Source: Candidatus Odinarchaeota archaeon (lineage in GTDB: Archaea; Asgardarchaeota; JAGGXT01). Taken from it: a DNA stretch of 10,405 nt. A model generated the notes under the pieces. It was not told the origin of the DNA. It saw only the letters and a list, made by a program, of their open reading frames with translations, and did no database searches. Below, in pieces: positions 1-4,999 of the stretch. A program made the translations under genes and the position numbers. The stretch spans positions 1 to 10,405 of the forward strand of contig JAGGXT010000099.1 in the NCBI GenBank assembly GCA_021162905.1. The letters are read 5' to 3'. Within the stretch, counting starts at the first letter, position 1. Every line of letters begins with the position of its first letter.

Positions 1-514
1 AATAAACATACCCCTCTTTTATAAGTTTATTAACTAATTGCCAATATTTGTCATTGATATTCCTACTTCCATCTAAATAATTTATAAAATGAATTCTAAA
101 TTCATATGCTGTTTCATTAATTTTAAATAGTCCGTGACTAATATCCCATCCAAAAGTATTTCTTGCTATATTTACTAAGACTGTGTTATCCTCATCTTTC
201 AAATAATTAAAGGCTCTTTTCTGTTCAAATGTGCTTATAAGTCTTGCTAAGTAAAAGCTTTCTGTTGCTGTTACTAAAATTAAGGTTATGTAATATACAT
301 AAACTTCTTCGAAGCTTTCTTCAGTTTGATAGGATGCTTTCTTTTTTTCTAATATTTTGATTACTCTTTTCTTAGCTTTATCGATTAGGGCTTGCTGGCT
401 GAGAAGATATTCAATATCTATATTATTCTTCTTTAAAAAATCAATCGTAATATGACTCCACGGATATCTAATCATTAATTTGATTGAGGCTCCGCTTAAT
501 TGTTTAAGCTCCAT
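1..514 (-). CDS. priL: DNA primase large subunit PriL, N-terminal part (runs off left edge)
   Basis: The archaeal primase is a PriS-PriL heterodimer that makes replication primers; PriL supports binding and elongation and normally carries a C-terminal Fe-S domain. Reading from the ATG at 514, 171 codons stay open to the window edge, so the 3' part, including any Fe-S cysteines, lies outside. The visible region is a charged, mostly helical N-terminal domain beginning MELKQLSGASIK. Recognition rests on the segment around residues 137-171 (FRIHFINYLDG, then KLIKEGYVY), which matches my recollection of Sulfolobus PriL (VHFIDYLK, then ILHKGYVYLDK), and on LIDKAKKRV near residue 43, which resembles LIDQAKDRI. 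The start is fixed by GGTGA at 520-524, five bases before ATG. It follows pcn on the same strand after 82 bases and may be co-transcribed with it. priS is not adjacent within the window. Confidence 0.85.
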   Translation of the reverse strand, partial: MELKQLSGASIKLMIRYPWSHITIDFLKKNNIDIEYLLSQQALIDKAKKRVIKILEKKKASYQTEESFEEVYVYYITLILVTATESFYLARLISTFEQKRAFNYLKDEDNTVLVNIARNTFGWDISHGLFKINETAYEFRIHFINYLDGSRNINDKYWQLVNKLIKEGYVY

Positions 515-555
515 ATAATTCACCAAAGAATTAAAGAGTCTTCAATAAGAAGTAA

Positions 556-596
556 TACTAAAAAAATAAAAAGTTGTCTAAATTTAACTATAAAAA
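556..596 (-). terminator. T-rich tract after pcn, possible terminator (or weak priL promoter)
   Basis: Read on the minus strand, the bases after the pcn stop contain TTTTTATAG and then ACTTTTTATTTTTTTAG. Archaeal RNA polymerase terminates at such T-tracts without a hairpin. The same AT-rich stretch (about 561-572) is also at a suitable distance to act as a TATA-like element for priL, so its role is ambiguous. Confidence 0.35.
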
Positions 597-1343
597 TTAA
601 GCTTCTCTTTTAGGTGCTAAATAGTATGTAATCTTGCCACCACCTGGTATCAGATACTCCATCTTCAATGGCATATCCGTTGCAAAATTAATCGTGAGAA
701 CATCGGCAGCCGCTACAGCTGCAATCATATCCTCTAAGTAATTAAGTGGATAAACAGCTCTGCTATCCTCTTCTACAACATATTCTAACACAGTTTCATC
801 ATCTTTGTTTATTTCCACAACTATTTCCCCTATATTACTTGAGGATCTAATAGTAAATAGAGTTGACGTGGCTTTCATTTCAACATATTCGCCAACTATT
901 TTTGCGTCTTGAACAGCACTTTTAATTACATCTGGAAGTAACTTAATGTTAACTTTAAATGGAATGTTAGGCTTTCTAGCTTCTACTTCCTCTGTTTCCT
1001 GAAGAGCTATGCTAAATGTTCTTGTCACTTTTCCAATGAATCTAACTTTTAAAACATTTTCTTTGTCATCTAAGAACAACTCTACGATGTCGCCAGATTT
1101 AGCTCTTCGAGCCACTTTTCTAAACTCATCTAGGTCGACCTTGAATAAAGTTTTTTCTTCACATATATATTTATCAAATACGCTGTTCGGCAGTTCTATT
1201 TCCACCATGGCTACCTTAGCAGGATCCATTTCTGAGAGATATAATTTCTCTGGCGTAGCTACAAACGTCCCCTCATCAATTATAGCTAACGCTTTAATGA
1301 TTGTAGCGAATAACTTCGGATCTGAGATTGATGCTTCAAACAT
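597..1343 (-). CDS. pcn: DNA polymerase sliding clamp PCNA
   Basis: This is the ring-shaped processivity clamp that tethers DNA polymerases, FEN1, ligase and other PIP-box proteins to DNA. The 248-residue length is typical. Two repeated clamp folds can be traced, about residues 1-118 and 127-244, joined by an interdomain connector around ARKPNIPF. The C-terminus carries the family hallmark DMPLKMEY followed by PGGGKITYYLAPK. The ATG at 1343 is supported by GGAGG at 1351-1355, seven bases upstream. Many Crenarchaeota have two or three PCNA paralogues forming heterotrimers; only one copy is in this window, so whether this subunit forms a homotrimer cannot be told here. priL follows downstream and a small OB-fold gene lies upstream, giving a replication-flavoured neighbourhood. 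No truncation or frameshift is seen. Confidence 0.97.
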   Translation of the reverse strand: MFEASISDPKLFATIIKALAIIDEGTFVATPEKLYLSEMDPAKVAMVEIELPNSVFDKYICEEKTLFKVDLDEFRKVARRAKSGDIVELFLDDKENVLKVRFIGKVTRTFSIALQETEEVEARKPNIPFKVNIKLLPDVIKSAVQDAKIVGEYVEMKATSTLFTIRSSSNIGEIVVEINKDDETVLEYVVEEDSRAVYPLNYLEDMIAAVAAADVLTINFATDMPLKMEYLIPGGGKITYYLAPKREA

Positions 1344-1350
1344 AGTTTTT

Positions 1351-1401
1351 CCTCCATATATATGTTACTTACTAAAGTAGAAGTATAAGTATATTTACTT
1401 A
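1351..1401 (-). promoter_or_regulatory. pcn promoter region with TATA-like element and 6-4-6 palindrome
   Basis: On the minus strand CTTATA lies at 1389-1384, which places a start of transcription near 1360, about 16 bases before the ATG and just upstream of the GGAGG ribosome binding site. The TATA-like element overlaps a perfect inverted repeat TAAGTA-TATT-TACTTA at 1386-1401, which could be a regulator site or chance in AT-rich DNA. Confidence 0.4.
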
Positions 1402-1470
1402 TATTTTCGTAACATAACTAATAAAAGACTATTTGATTTTCAATATATATCTTCTTATTATTTATTTCAG

Positions 1471-1501
1471 TAAATAAAAACTAAAGCCATGTTTTTATTT
1501 A
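1471..1501 (-). terminator. Perfect 11-bp inverted repeat after the OB-fold gene, likely terminator
   Basis: TAAATAAAAAC (1471-1481) and GTTTTTATTTA (1491-1501) are exact reverse complements separated by nine bases, starting six bases after the stop of the OB-fold gene. On the minus strand the distal arm reads GTTTTTATTTA, a T-rich tract that could end transcription. Hairpins are not required for archaeal termination, so the stem could instead protect the mRNA end. Confidence 0.5.
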
Positions 1502-1506
1502 AAATG

Positions 1507-1818
1507 TCATACTCTACGAGTTTTTATGTATTCCATCAAAATTTTAAAAATTTTTTCATCAAAAAATTGAATGATCTCCGCAAAGATATAAGGTCTATTT
1601 TCCTCATCAATTTTAATTTCGCCAAAAATTCTTACATATTTTTCTTCTCTTTCAATATCCTTTTTCATATTTATATTTGATATATCGACTCTCATTACTC
1701 CACTTCCATCATCAACTAATAGTATATTTTTTGTTTTACTTATTATTTGCCCAATTATTCTAACATAACCATTTGAACCTGCCAACTCCTTTATTCTTTT
1801 AAACTTATGAAACTTCAT
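1507..1818 (-). CDS. Small single OB-fold protein, predicted nucleic-acid binding
   Basis: The product is 103 residues from the ATG at 1818. Strand-like segments at about 18-26 (YVRIIGQII), 31-36 (NILLVDD), 41-47 (VMRVDIS), 62-70 (YVRIFGEIK) and 77-84 (YIFAEIIQ), then a helix at about 86-100, give the five-strand barrel plus C-terminal helix seen in RPA14/RPA32-type and tRNA-anticodon-like OB folds. GSG at 38-40 sits in the expected turn. No zinc ribbon or catalytic motif is visible. ATG is preferred over the TTG at 1830 because GGTGA (1828-1824) lies five bases before it, and that GGTGA contains the TGA stop of carS, so the two genes are probably translationally coupled. The gene sits just upstream of pcn, suggesting but not proving a role in replication or repair. 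The exact family is not recognised. Confidence 0.75.
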   Translation of the reverse strand: MKFHKFKRIKELAGSNGYVRIIGQIISKTKNILLVDDGSGVMRVDISNINMKKDIEREEKYVRIFGEIKIDEENRPYIFAEIIQFFDEKIFKILMEYIKTRRV

Positions 1819-1823
1819 AGTAG

Positions 1824-1828
1824 TCACC
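1824..1828 (-). promoter_or_regulatory. Ribosome binding site overlapping the carS stop
   Basis: GGTGA on the minus strand serves as the Shine-Dalgarno element for the OB-fold gene, five bases from its ATG, while its last three bases are the TGA stop codon of carS. This decides the ATG start at 1818 over the upstream TTG. Confidence 0.65.
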
Positions 1829-2513
1829 AAGGCTCTTTCTTTATGCCAGCAAGGTATCCTATTATGTTTCCTATTGTGTGTGCGGCTGGTGTAATAAAAA
1901 TTATTGTTAATATTATCAACAAATCAGGCATAATAATGAAATAACTAAAGATCAAAGCTCCAATAATGAAATCTATTTGGTCTAAGAGTGGAAAGAAAGC
2001 TCCTCTTTTTAATCCCAACCTTCTCTTTATAAAAGAGCCTACTAAATCTCCACCCAAGGCTCCAAAACCAATAATAAAAGCAGAAATGTAATTAACGCGT
2101 CTTGAAAAAGCAATTAAACTACAAATCCTATCAAATTCTCTTACATTATATGATAATAGTATCTGATAAATTACATTGTAATTAATAAAGTAATATATTA
2201 TACCCCCTAATAGAGCACTCATTAAAATCCCTCCTATGAATCCTGAATATGTTTTACCTCTACCAAAAATAGGTTTTTTATCTAAAAAGAGTTTATTAAA
2301 ATCAATAGGAGGGCCTCCTACTGTTTTTCCGAATATCACTGCAAACCCATTTGCTATGTAAGCTGGTGATATAAAATAAAGTCCCAACAAAAAAGAACTT
2401 ATTATAACTTCTTCTTTGATTTCTAAAATGAATATTTCGTATAGTACAAAGGAAATAGCTAATGAGATTGTAATTATCAAATTACATAGTCCAATTTTAA
2501 TGTTTTTTTTCAT
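1824..2513 (-). CDS. carS: CDP-archaeol synthase CarS
   Basis: CarS is an integral membrane enzyme that transfers CMP from CTP to 2,3-bis-O-geranylgeranylglyceryl phosphate (unsaturated archaetidic acid), giving CDP-archaeol, the precursor of archaeal polar lipids. The 229-residue product has several hydrophobic membrane segments (about 9-30, 38-60, 93-110, 143-158, 183-222). Family motifs are PAYIANGFAVIFG (50-62), GGPPIDF (66-72), KPIFGRGKTYSGFIGG (80-95) and the CdsA-like signature GGDLVGSFIKRRLGLKRG (154-171) followed by PLLDQIDF (175-182), holding the acidic residues expected to bind metal and CTP. ATG at 2513 was chosen; the open frame also allows GTG at 2522 or 2519. The ribosome binding site is poor (GTGG five bases before ATG), so a short or absent leader is possible. 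It is divergent from tfs and coupled to the OB-fold gene. Confidence 0.92.
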   Translation of the reverse strand: MKKNIKIGLCNLIITISLAISFVLYEIFILEIKEEVIISSFLLGLYFISPAYIANGFAVIFGKTVGGPPIDFNKLFLDKKPIFGRGKTYSGFIGGILMSALLGGIIYYFINYNVIYQILLSYNVREFDRICSLIAFSRRVNYISAFIIGFGALGGDLVGSFIKRRLGLKRGAFFPLLDQIDFIIGALIFSYFIIMPDLLIILTIIFITPAAHTIGNIIGYLAGIKKEPW

Positions 2514-2562
2514 AACCACCACAACTTTTTAATTCGAATATGTATTTCTTAATTTACAAATC

Positions 2563-2575
2563 AATTATATAATAA
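2563..2575 (-). promoter_or_regulatory. Candidate TATA element for carS
   Basis: The minus strand contains TTATTATATAAT in this interval, including the palindrome TTATATAA at 2565-2572. Its centre would place transcription start near 2542, giving a leader of about 29 bases before the carS ATG. A weaker CATATT nearer the gene (around 2537) would instead give a leaderless message, so the assignment is tentative. Confidence 0.35.
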
Positions 2576-2581
2576 ATTATC

Positions 2582-2597
2582 AAAAATACTTAAATAT
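2582..2597 (+). promoter_or_regulatory. tfs promoter: BRE and TATA box
   Basis: AAAAATA (2582-2588) followed by CTTAAATA (2589-2596) fits the archaeal BRE plus TATA arrangement. The TATA centre is about 26 bases upstream of the ATG at 2619, so transcription is predicted to start at or next to that codon. This argues for a leaderless message and against the upstream ATG at 2604, which would lie before the transcription start. Confidence 0.6.
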
Positions 2598-2618
2598 GGT
2601 TCTATGGTAGTGATTGGA

Positions 2619-2954
2619 ATGAAATTCTGCCCAAAGTGTGGCGGTTTGATGTATCCAAAAAAGGTAAATGATGAAATAATGTATGTCTGTAATATTTGTA
2701 AATATTCTGAAAAGGCAGAAAATCTTAATACAAAGATATTTATTTCTCAGAAAATAAAACATACACCTAAAGAAGAAATTATAGTTTTAGATTCAGATAA
2801 TATACAGGCGCTTCCCTCGGATGATAATGTTATATGTCCAAAGTGTGGATCGAAAGGTGCTTATTTTTGGCAGATGCAGACTCGTTCAGCGGATGAGCCA
2901 ACTACGATTTTTTATAAGTGCAAGAAATGTGGACATGTCTGGCGAGAATATTAG
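2619..2954 (+). CDS. tfs: Transcription elongation factor TFS (TFIIS-like)
   Basis: TFS stimulates RNA cleavage by backtracked archaeal RNA polymerase, rescuing stalled complexes and improving fidelity. The 111-residue protein has an N-terminal zinc ribbon (C4, C7, C24, C27; CPKCGG then CNICKY), a charged linker, and a C-terminal TFIIS ribbon (C73, C76, C101, C104). The second ribbon keeps QTRSADEPTT with the acidic pair D92-E93 that enters the polymerase active site, so it should be cleavage-competent rather than an inhibitory paralogue such as Sulfolobus TFS4. The start at ATG 2619 is preferred over ATG 2604 because the TATA box is only 26 bases upstream and the family begins at the first ribbon. 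It is a lone plus-strand gene, divergent from carS and convergent with the RNase III-like gene. Confidence 0.95.
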   Translation: MKFCPKCGGLMYPKKVNDEIMYVCNICKYSEKAENLNTKIFISQKIKHTPKEEIIVLDSDNIQALPSDDNVICPKCGSKGAYFWQMQTRSADEPTTIFYKCKKCGHVWREY

Positions 2955-2956
2955 TT

Positions 2957-2976
2957 CTCTTTTTAATAATTTTTTC
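2957..2976 (+). terminator. T-tract terminator of tfs
   Basis: Two T-runs, CTCTTTTTAA and TAATTTTTTC, follow the tfs stop by a few bases in the 37-base gap before the convergent RNase III-like gene. The minus strand of this gap is A-rich, so it offers no comparable terminator for the opposing operon. Confidence 0.55.
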
Positions 2977-2991
2977 ATGATAATTAGATTT

Positions 2992-3396
2992 TTATTGTTT
3001 CTCATGAGAATGTCCTATTAGGAAATTTACAAGTGCTGCTATAGCTTTAGCTAGTTCGTAATCCGATGATAACGTATTATATAAAAAATTTGATGGCAGT
3101 GATCTAGTCAGATATTCTATACACTCATCAATATTTAATTCCTTCCTTACCCAAAGTATTCCGAACAAAGCTTCTATGATATCACTTTTTTTACATTTTG
3201 GAAAATAATATCTTGCCATTTTATTTAGCAAAGATAAATCTAAAGCTGTATTTAATACTCTGTTGCTAACTTTAAATCCAATGGGTTTCTTAAGTTTGTT
3301 TGAGAGGCTTGCACTACATATAAAATTAATAATACTATCTCCGAGTTTTGCATAATTTTGACATTCATTTCGAAGAAGTATTTCTATTTCCTTCAA
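2992..3396 (-). CDS. RNase III-like small endonuclease-fold protein
   Basis: The 134-residue product resembles a minimal RNase III catalytic domain without a dsRNA-binding domain. KLGDSIINF (17-25) aligns with the RNase III signature helix around FLGDSIL, and SDIIEALFG (71-79) with the second acidic motif DTVEALIG, so D20, D72 and E75 match E. coli D45, D114 and E117. The E41 position is alanine and E38 is glutamine, a pattern reminiscent of Mini-III enzymes acting on rRNA. GFKVSNRVLNTAL (40-52) fills the middle helix. Activity is therefore plausible but not assured. The start must be TTG at 3396: the preceding in-frame codons are AAA and the TGA stop of rpoL, and no ATG occurs before the motif. 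It is the last gene of the methyltransferase-csl4-rpoL operon, three bases after rpoL, implying a role in RNA processing. Confidence 0.75.
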   Translation of the reverse strand: MKEIEILLRNECQNYAKLGDSIINFICSASLSNKLKKPIGFKVSNRVLNTALDLSLLNKMARYYFPKCKKSDIIEALFGILWVRKELNIDECIEYLTRSLPSNFLYNTLSSDYELAKAIAALVNFLIGHSHEKQ

Positions 3397-3399
3397 TTT

Positions 3400-3690
3400 T
3401 CATCCCATAAGCTCTGCTAATGCTGCTCTATATTTCTCTTGAAATTCTTTATATGTTGCGATTACCTCTTGTAATGCTTTTATAATTGCATCTCTAGCAG
3501 ATATTTTACTATTAGTTATTACTTTAAATATTGGTCTTGGTACAAGAGGATGTGTCATCGTATAACCAGCAAATTTAACATCAGGTAGATCATTTAGTTT
3601 CTTGTTAATAACATTTGCTAGAGTGTGTGTTAAATCTTGAATTTCTATTTCTATTTCGTTTTTCGTTTCTTTTAATATTTTCAATTTCAA
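3400..3690 (-). CDS. rpoL: DNA-directed RNA polymerase subunit Rpo11 (RpoL)
   Basis: Rpo11 is the archaeal counterpart of eukaryotic RPB11 and of one bacterial alpha N-terminal domain; with Rpo3 it forms the platform on which the polymerase assembles. The 96 residues show the family pattern: an N-terminal strand pair (LKILKETKNEIEIEIQD), then DLTHTLANVINKKLND, then VKFAGYTMTHPLVPRPIFKV, and a long C-terminal helix (ARDAIIKALQEV onward). The start is TTG at 3690: GAGGTG at 3703-3698 lies seven bases upstream, an in-frame stop sits just before it, and no ATG or GTG is available. The gene is 16 bases after csl4 and three bases before the RNase III-like gene, in whose reading frame it also lies. 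Confidence 0.95.
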   Translation of the reverse strand: MKLKILKETKNEIEIEIQDLTHTLANVINKKLNDLPDVKFAGYTMTHPLVPRPIFKVITNSKISARDAIIKALQEVIATYKEFQEKYRAALAELMG

Positions 3691-3706
3691 ATAACTACAC
3701 CTCTAT

Positions 3707-4288
3707 TCAGTGTGTTAAATTTATATAATCAGATGATAAATATCGTTTTTCTATATTTCCGCAATTTGGACATTTTAAAGTTTTATTACTTCTAATCAGT
3801 TGATGACCACATTTCGTGCAAAAAGCTAAGATAACCCCAAGCCCCTTTCCATTAGTAGTTAATATAACTGGAATGATACTTTTTACAACGAGAGCTTTAA
3901 CTATATCCCCTGGAGTAAATGCGTCTTTTGCACTTCTTATAAAATTTCTTGAAATTTTATGAACAAAAATAACTCCTGTAACTGGTGTGCTTATATATTG
4001 ATCTCTTATCTTATATATACTAGAAAACACCATTTTATCCTTTACATCATCCACCTTCGCAAATACGATGTCTCCTTTTTTAGGCTTAAGAATACGATTT
4101 ACGGCTGGAAAAACTTTTACTTCATGAGTTTTTTTATCTATTAAAACAAATCCTGCTTCTTGTGAGTAAATAATTCCATTTTCTTCGTAAGTACCTCTTC
4201 CTGGAATATACTCTTCTATGACCCCTAGTTTTTGCCCTGGTATAACAAAGGAACCGGTCTCTATTTTATCGTTAATATCTTGTTTCAA
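3707..4288 (-). CDS. csl4: Exosome complex RNA-binding protein Csl4
   Basis: Csl4 is a cap subunit of the archaeal exosome, sitting on the Rrp41-Rrp42 ring and recruiting partners such as DnaG for 3'-5' RNA degradation and tailing. The 193-residue protein shows three domains: an N-terminal Csl4 fold (about 10-55, with PGQKLGVIEEYIPGRGTY), an S1-type OB domain (about 68-142, KKGDIVFAKV through ALVVKSI), and a C-terminal zinc ribbon (C157, C160, C173, C176). The start is taken as TTG at 4288 because GAGGTGA (4300-4294) lies five bases before it; the GTG at 4297 is part of that ribosome binding site. The same element contains the TGA stop of the upstream methyltransferase, so the two genes are probably translationally coupled. 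rpoL follows 16 bases later. Confidence 0.95.
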   Translation of the reverse strand: MKQDINDKIETGSFVIPGQKLGVIEEYIPGRGTYEENGIIYSQEAGFVLIDKKTHEVKVFPAVNRILKPKKGDIVFAKVDDVKDKMVFSSIYKIRDQYISTPVTGVIFVHKISRNFIRSAKDAFTPGDIVKALVVKSIIPVILTTNGKGLGVILAFCTKCGHQLIRSNKTLKCPNCGNIEKRYLSSDYINLTH

Positions 4289-4293
4289 AACGA

Positions 4294-4301
4294 TCACCTC
4301 A
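4294..4301 (-). promoter_or_regulatory. Ribosome binding site of csl4 overlapping the methyltransferase stop
   Basis: TGAGGTGA on the minus strand begins with the stop codon of the methyltransferase gene and ends five bases before the csl4 TTG. It is one of the strongest Shine-Dalgarno matches here and may compensate for the weak TTG start. Confidence 0.65.
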
Positions 4302-4916
4302 TAATATTCTATATAGATCTACTAGGAAGCGATATTTTGTTTTTCTATGGTGCTCAAACATATGTGGTATTTCGAATACAAATTTTAAAATAACATCAAC
4401 ATTTCTTCCTTTACTTTTTACAAATGATGTAATAAATCTTCTTATTTCTTCCCCACTTTTATGCAAAGAGTATATGATATCTCCTATTTGCATTGCCTTT
4501 TCAAGGAATATGATATCACTGTGCCTTTTCTTAGTTCCAAAGGGGGGGTTCATAATAACTACATCGCATGTTAGTTCTTCTAATTTTCTAATATCTGATC
4601 TTATAAAGATTATATTTTTTATTCCTATTTTTTTAGCGTTTTCTTTAGCGAGTTGAATGGCATCGTTATCTATGTCAACAGCGTATACAACTTTTGCGCC
4701 TAACAATGCTGCACCTATAGCAAATCTTCCACTTCCACAACCTAAATCACAAATTATTTTATCTTTTATGTCATCGTATGTAAAATTTACTATATGTAGT
4801 ATCGTAGCCGCTAACTCGCTAGGAATCGTATACTGTTCTAATGATATCTTGGGCTTTTTAAGCGGCTGTACTTTCTCTAATATGATGGCTAATTCTTTCC
4901 TTGTTAATAAAACCAT
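4299..4916 (-). CDS. METTL5-like N6-adenine RNA methyltransferase
   Basis: This 205-residue SAM-dependent methyltransferase belongs to the family of human METTL5, which makes m6A in 18S rRNA helix 44, and archaeal COG2263 proteins. Visible features are LEQYTIPSELAA (26-37), SAM motif I DLGCGSGRFAIG (57-68), the acidic residue at the end of the next strand in AVDID (79-83), motif IV NPPFGTKK (123-130) typical of exocyclic-amine methylation, and YSLHKSG (149-155), all in the same order as METTL5. The likely target is therefore an rRNA adenine, by inference. ATG 4916 is chosen over GTG 4925 because GTGA lies exactly five bases before the ATG and includes that GTG. It is the first gene of the operon with csl4, rpoL and the RNase III-like gene. 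Human METTL5 needs TRMT112; no such small protein is nearby. Confidence 0.88.
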   Translation of the reverse strand: MVLLTRKELAIILEKVQPLKKPKISLEQYTIPSELAATILHIVNFTYDDIKDKIICDLGCGSGRFAIGAALLGAKVVYAVDIDNDAIQLAKENAKKIGIKNIIFIRSDIRKLEELTCDVVIMNPPFGTKKRHSDIIFLEKAMQIGDIIYSLHKSGEEIRRFITSFVKSKGRNVDVILKFVFEIPHMFEHHRKTKYRFLVDLYRIL

Positions 4917-4942
4917 AATAATCACTATTTTCGATCTTTTAA

Positions 4943-4958
4943 TAAATATATTTAAATT
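4943..4958. promoter_or_regulatory. Shared palindromic TATA region for the methyltransferase operon and eno
   Basis: TAAATATATTTA (4943-4954) is a perfect 12-base palindrome in the 83-base gap between divergent genes. On the plus strand TTTAAATT (4951-4958) is about 26 bases before position 4980, giving a leader of about 20 bases for eno with its GGTGA. On the minus strand TTTAAATATA predicts a start near 4922-4926, only a few bases before the methyltransferase ATG. The two TATA boxes overlap, so the promoters may compete. Confidence 0.5.
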
Positions 4959-4999
4959 AAATTGTTCACTCTGTTTTTCTGATGATATGGGTGATTAAT

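Noticed and set aside
1009..1380. Plus-strand open frame of 123 codons
   Set aside because: It is antisense to pcn, has no recognisable motif, and the opposite frame is an unmistakable PCNA.
2604..2618. Upstream ATG start for tfs
   Set aside because: It lies only about ten bases from the TATA box centre, before the expected transcription start, and adds residues ahead of the first zinc ribbon that the family does not need.
4657..4998. Plus-strand open frame of 113 codons running into the eno leader
   Set aside because: It is antisense to the methyltransferase, which has clear SAM and NPPF motifs, and crosses the divergent promoter region.
4975..4999. TGATGAT and GGTGAT considered as box C of a C/D guide RNA
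   Set aside because: No paired CTGA boxes at suitable spacing, and the GGTGA is explained as the eno ribosome binding site.
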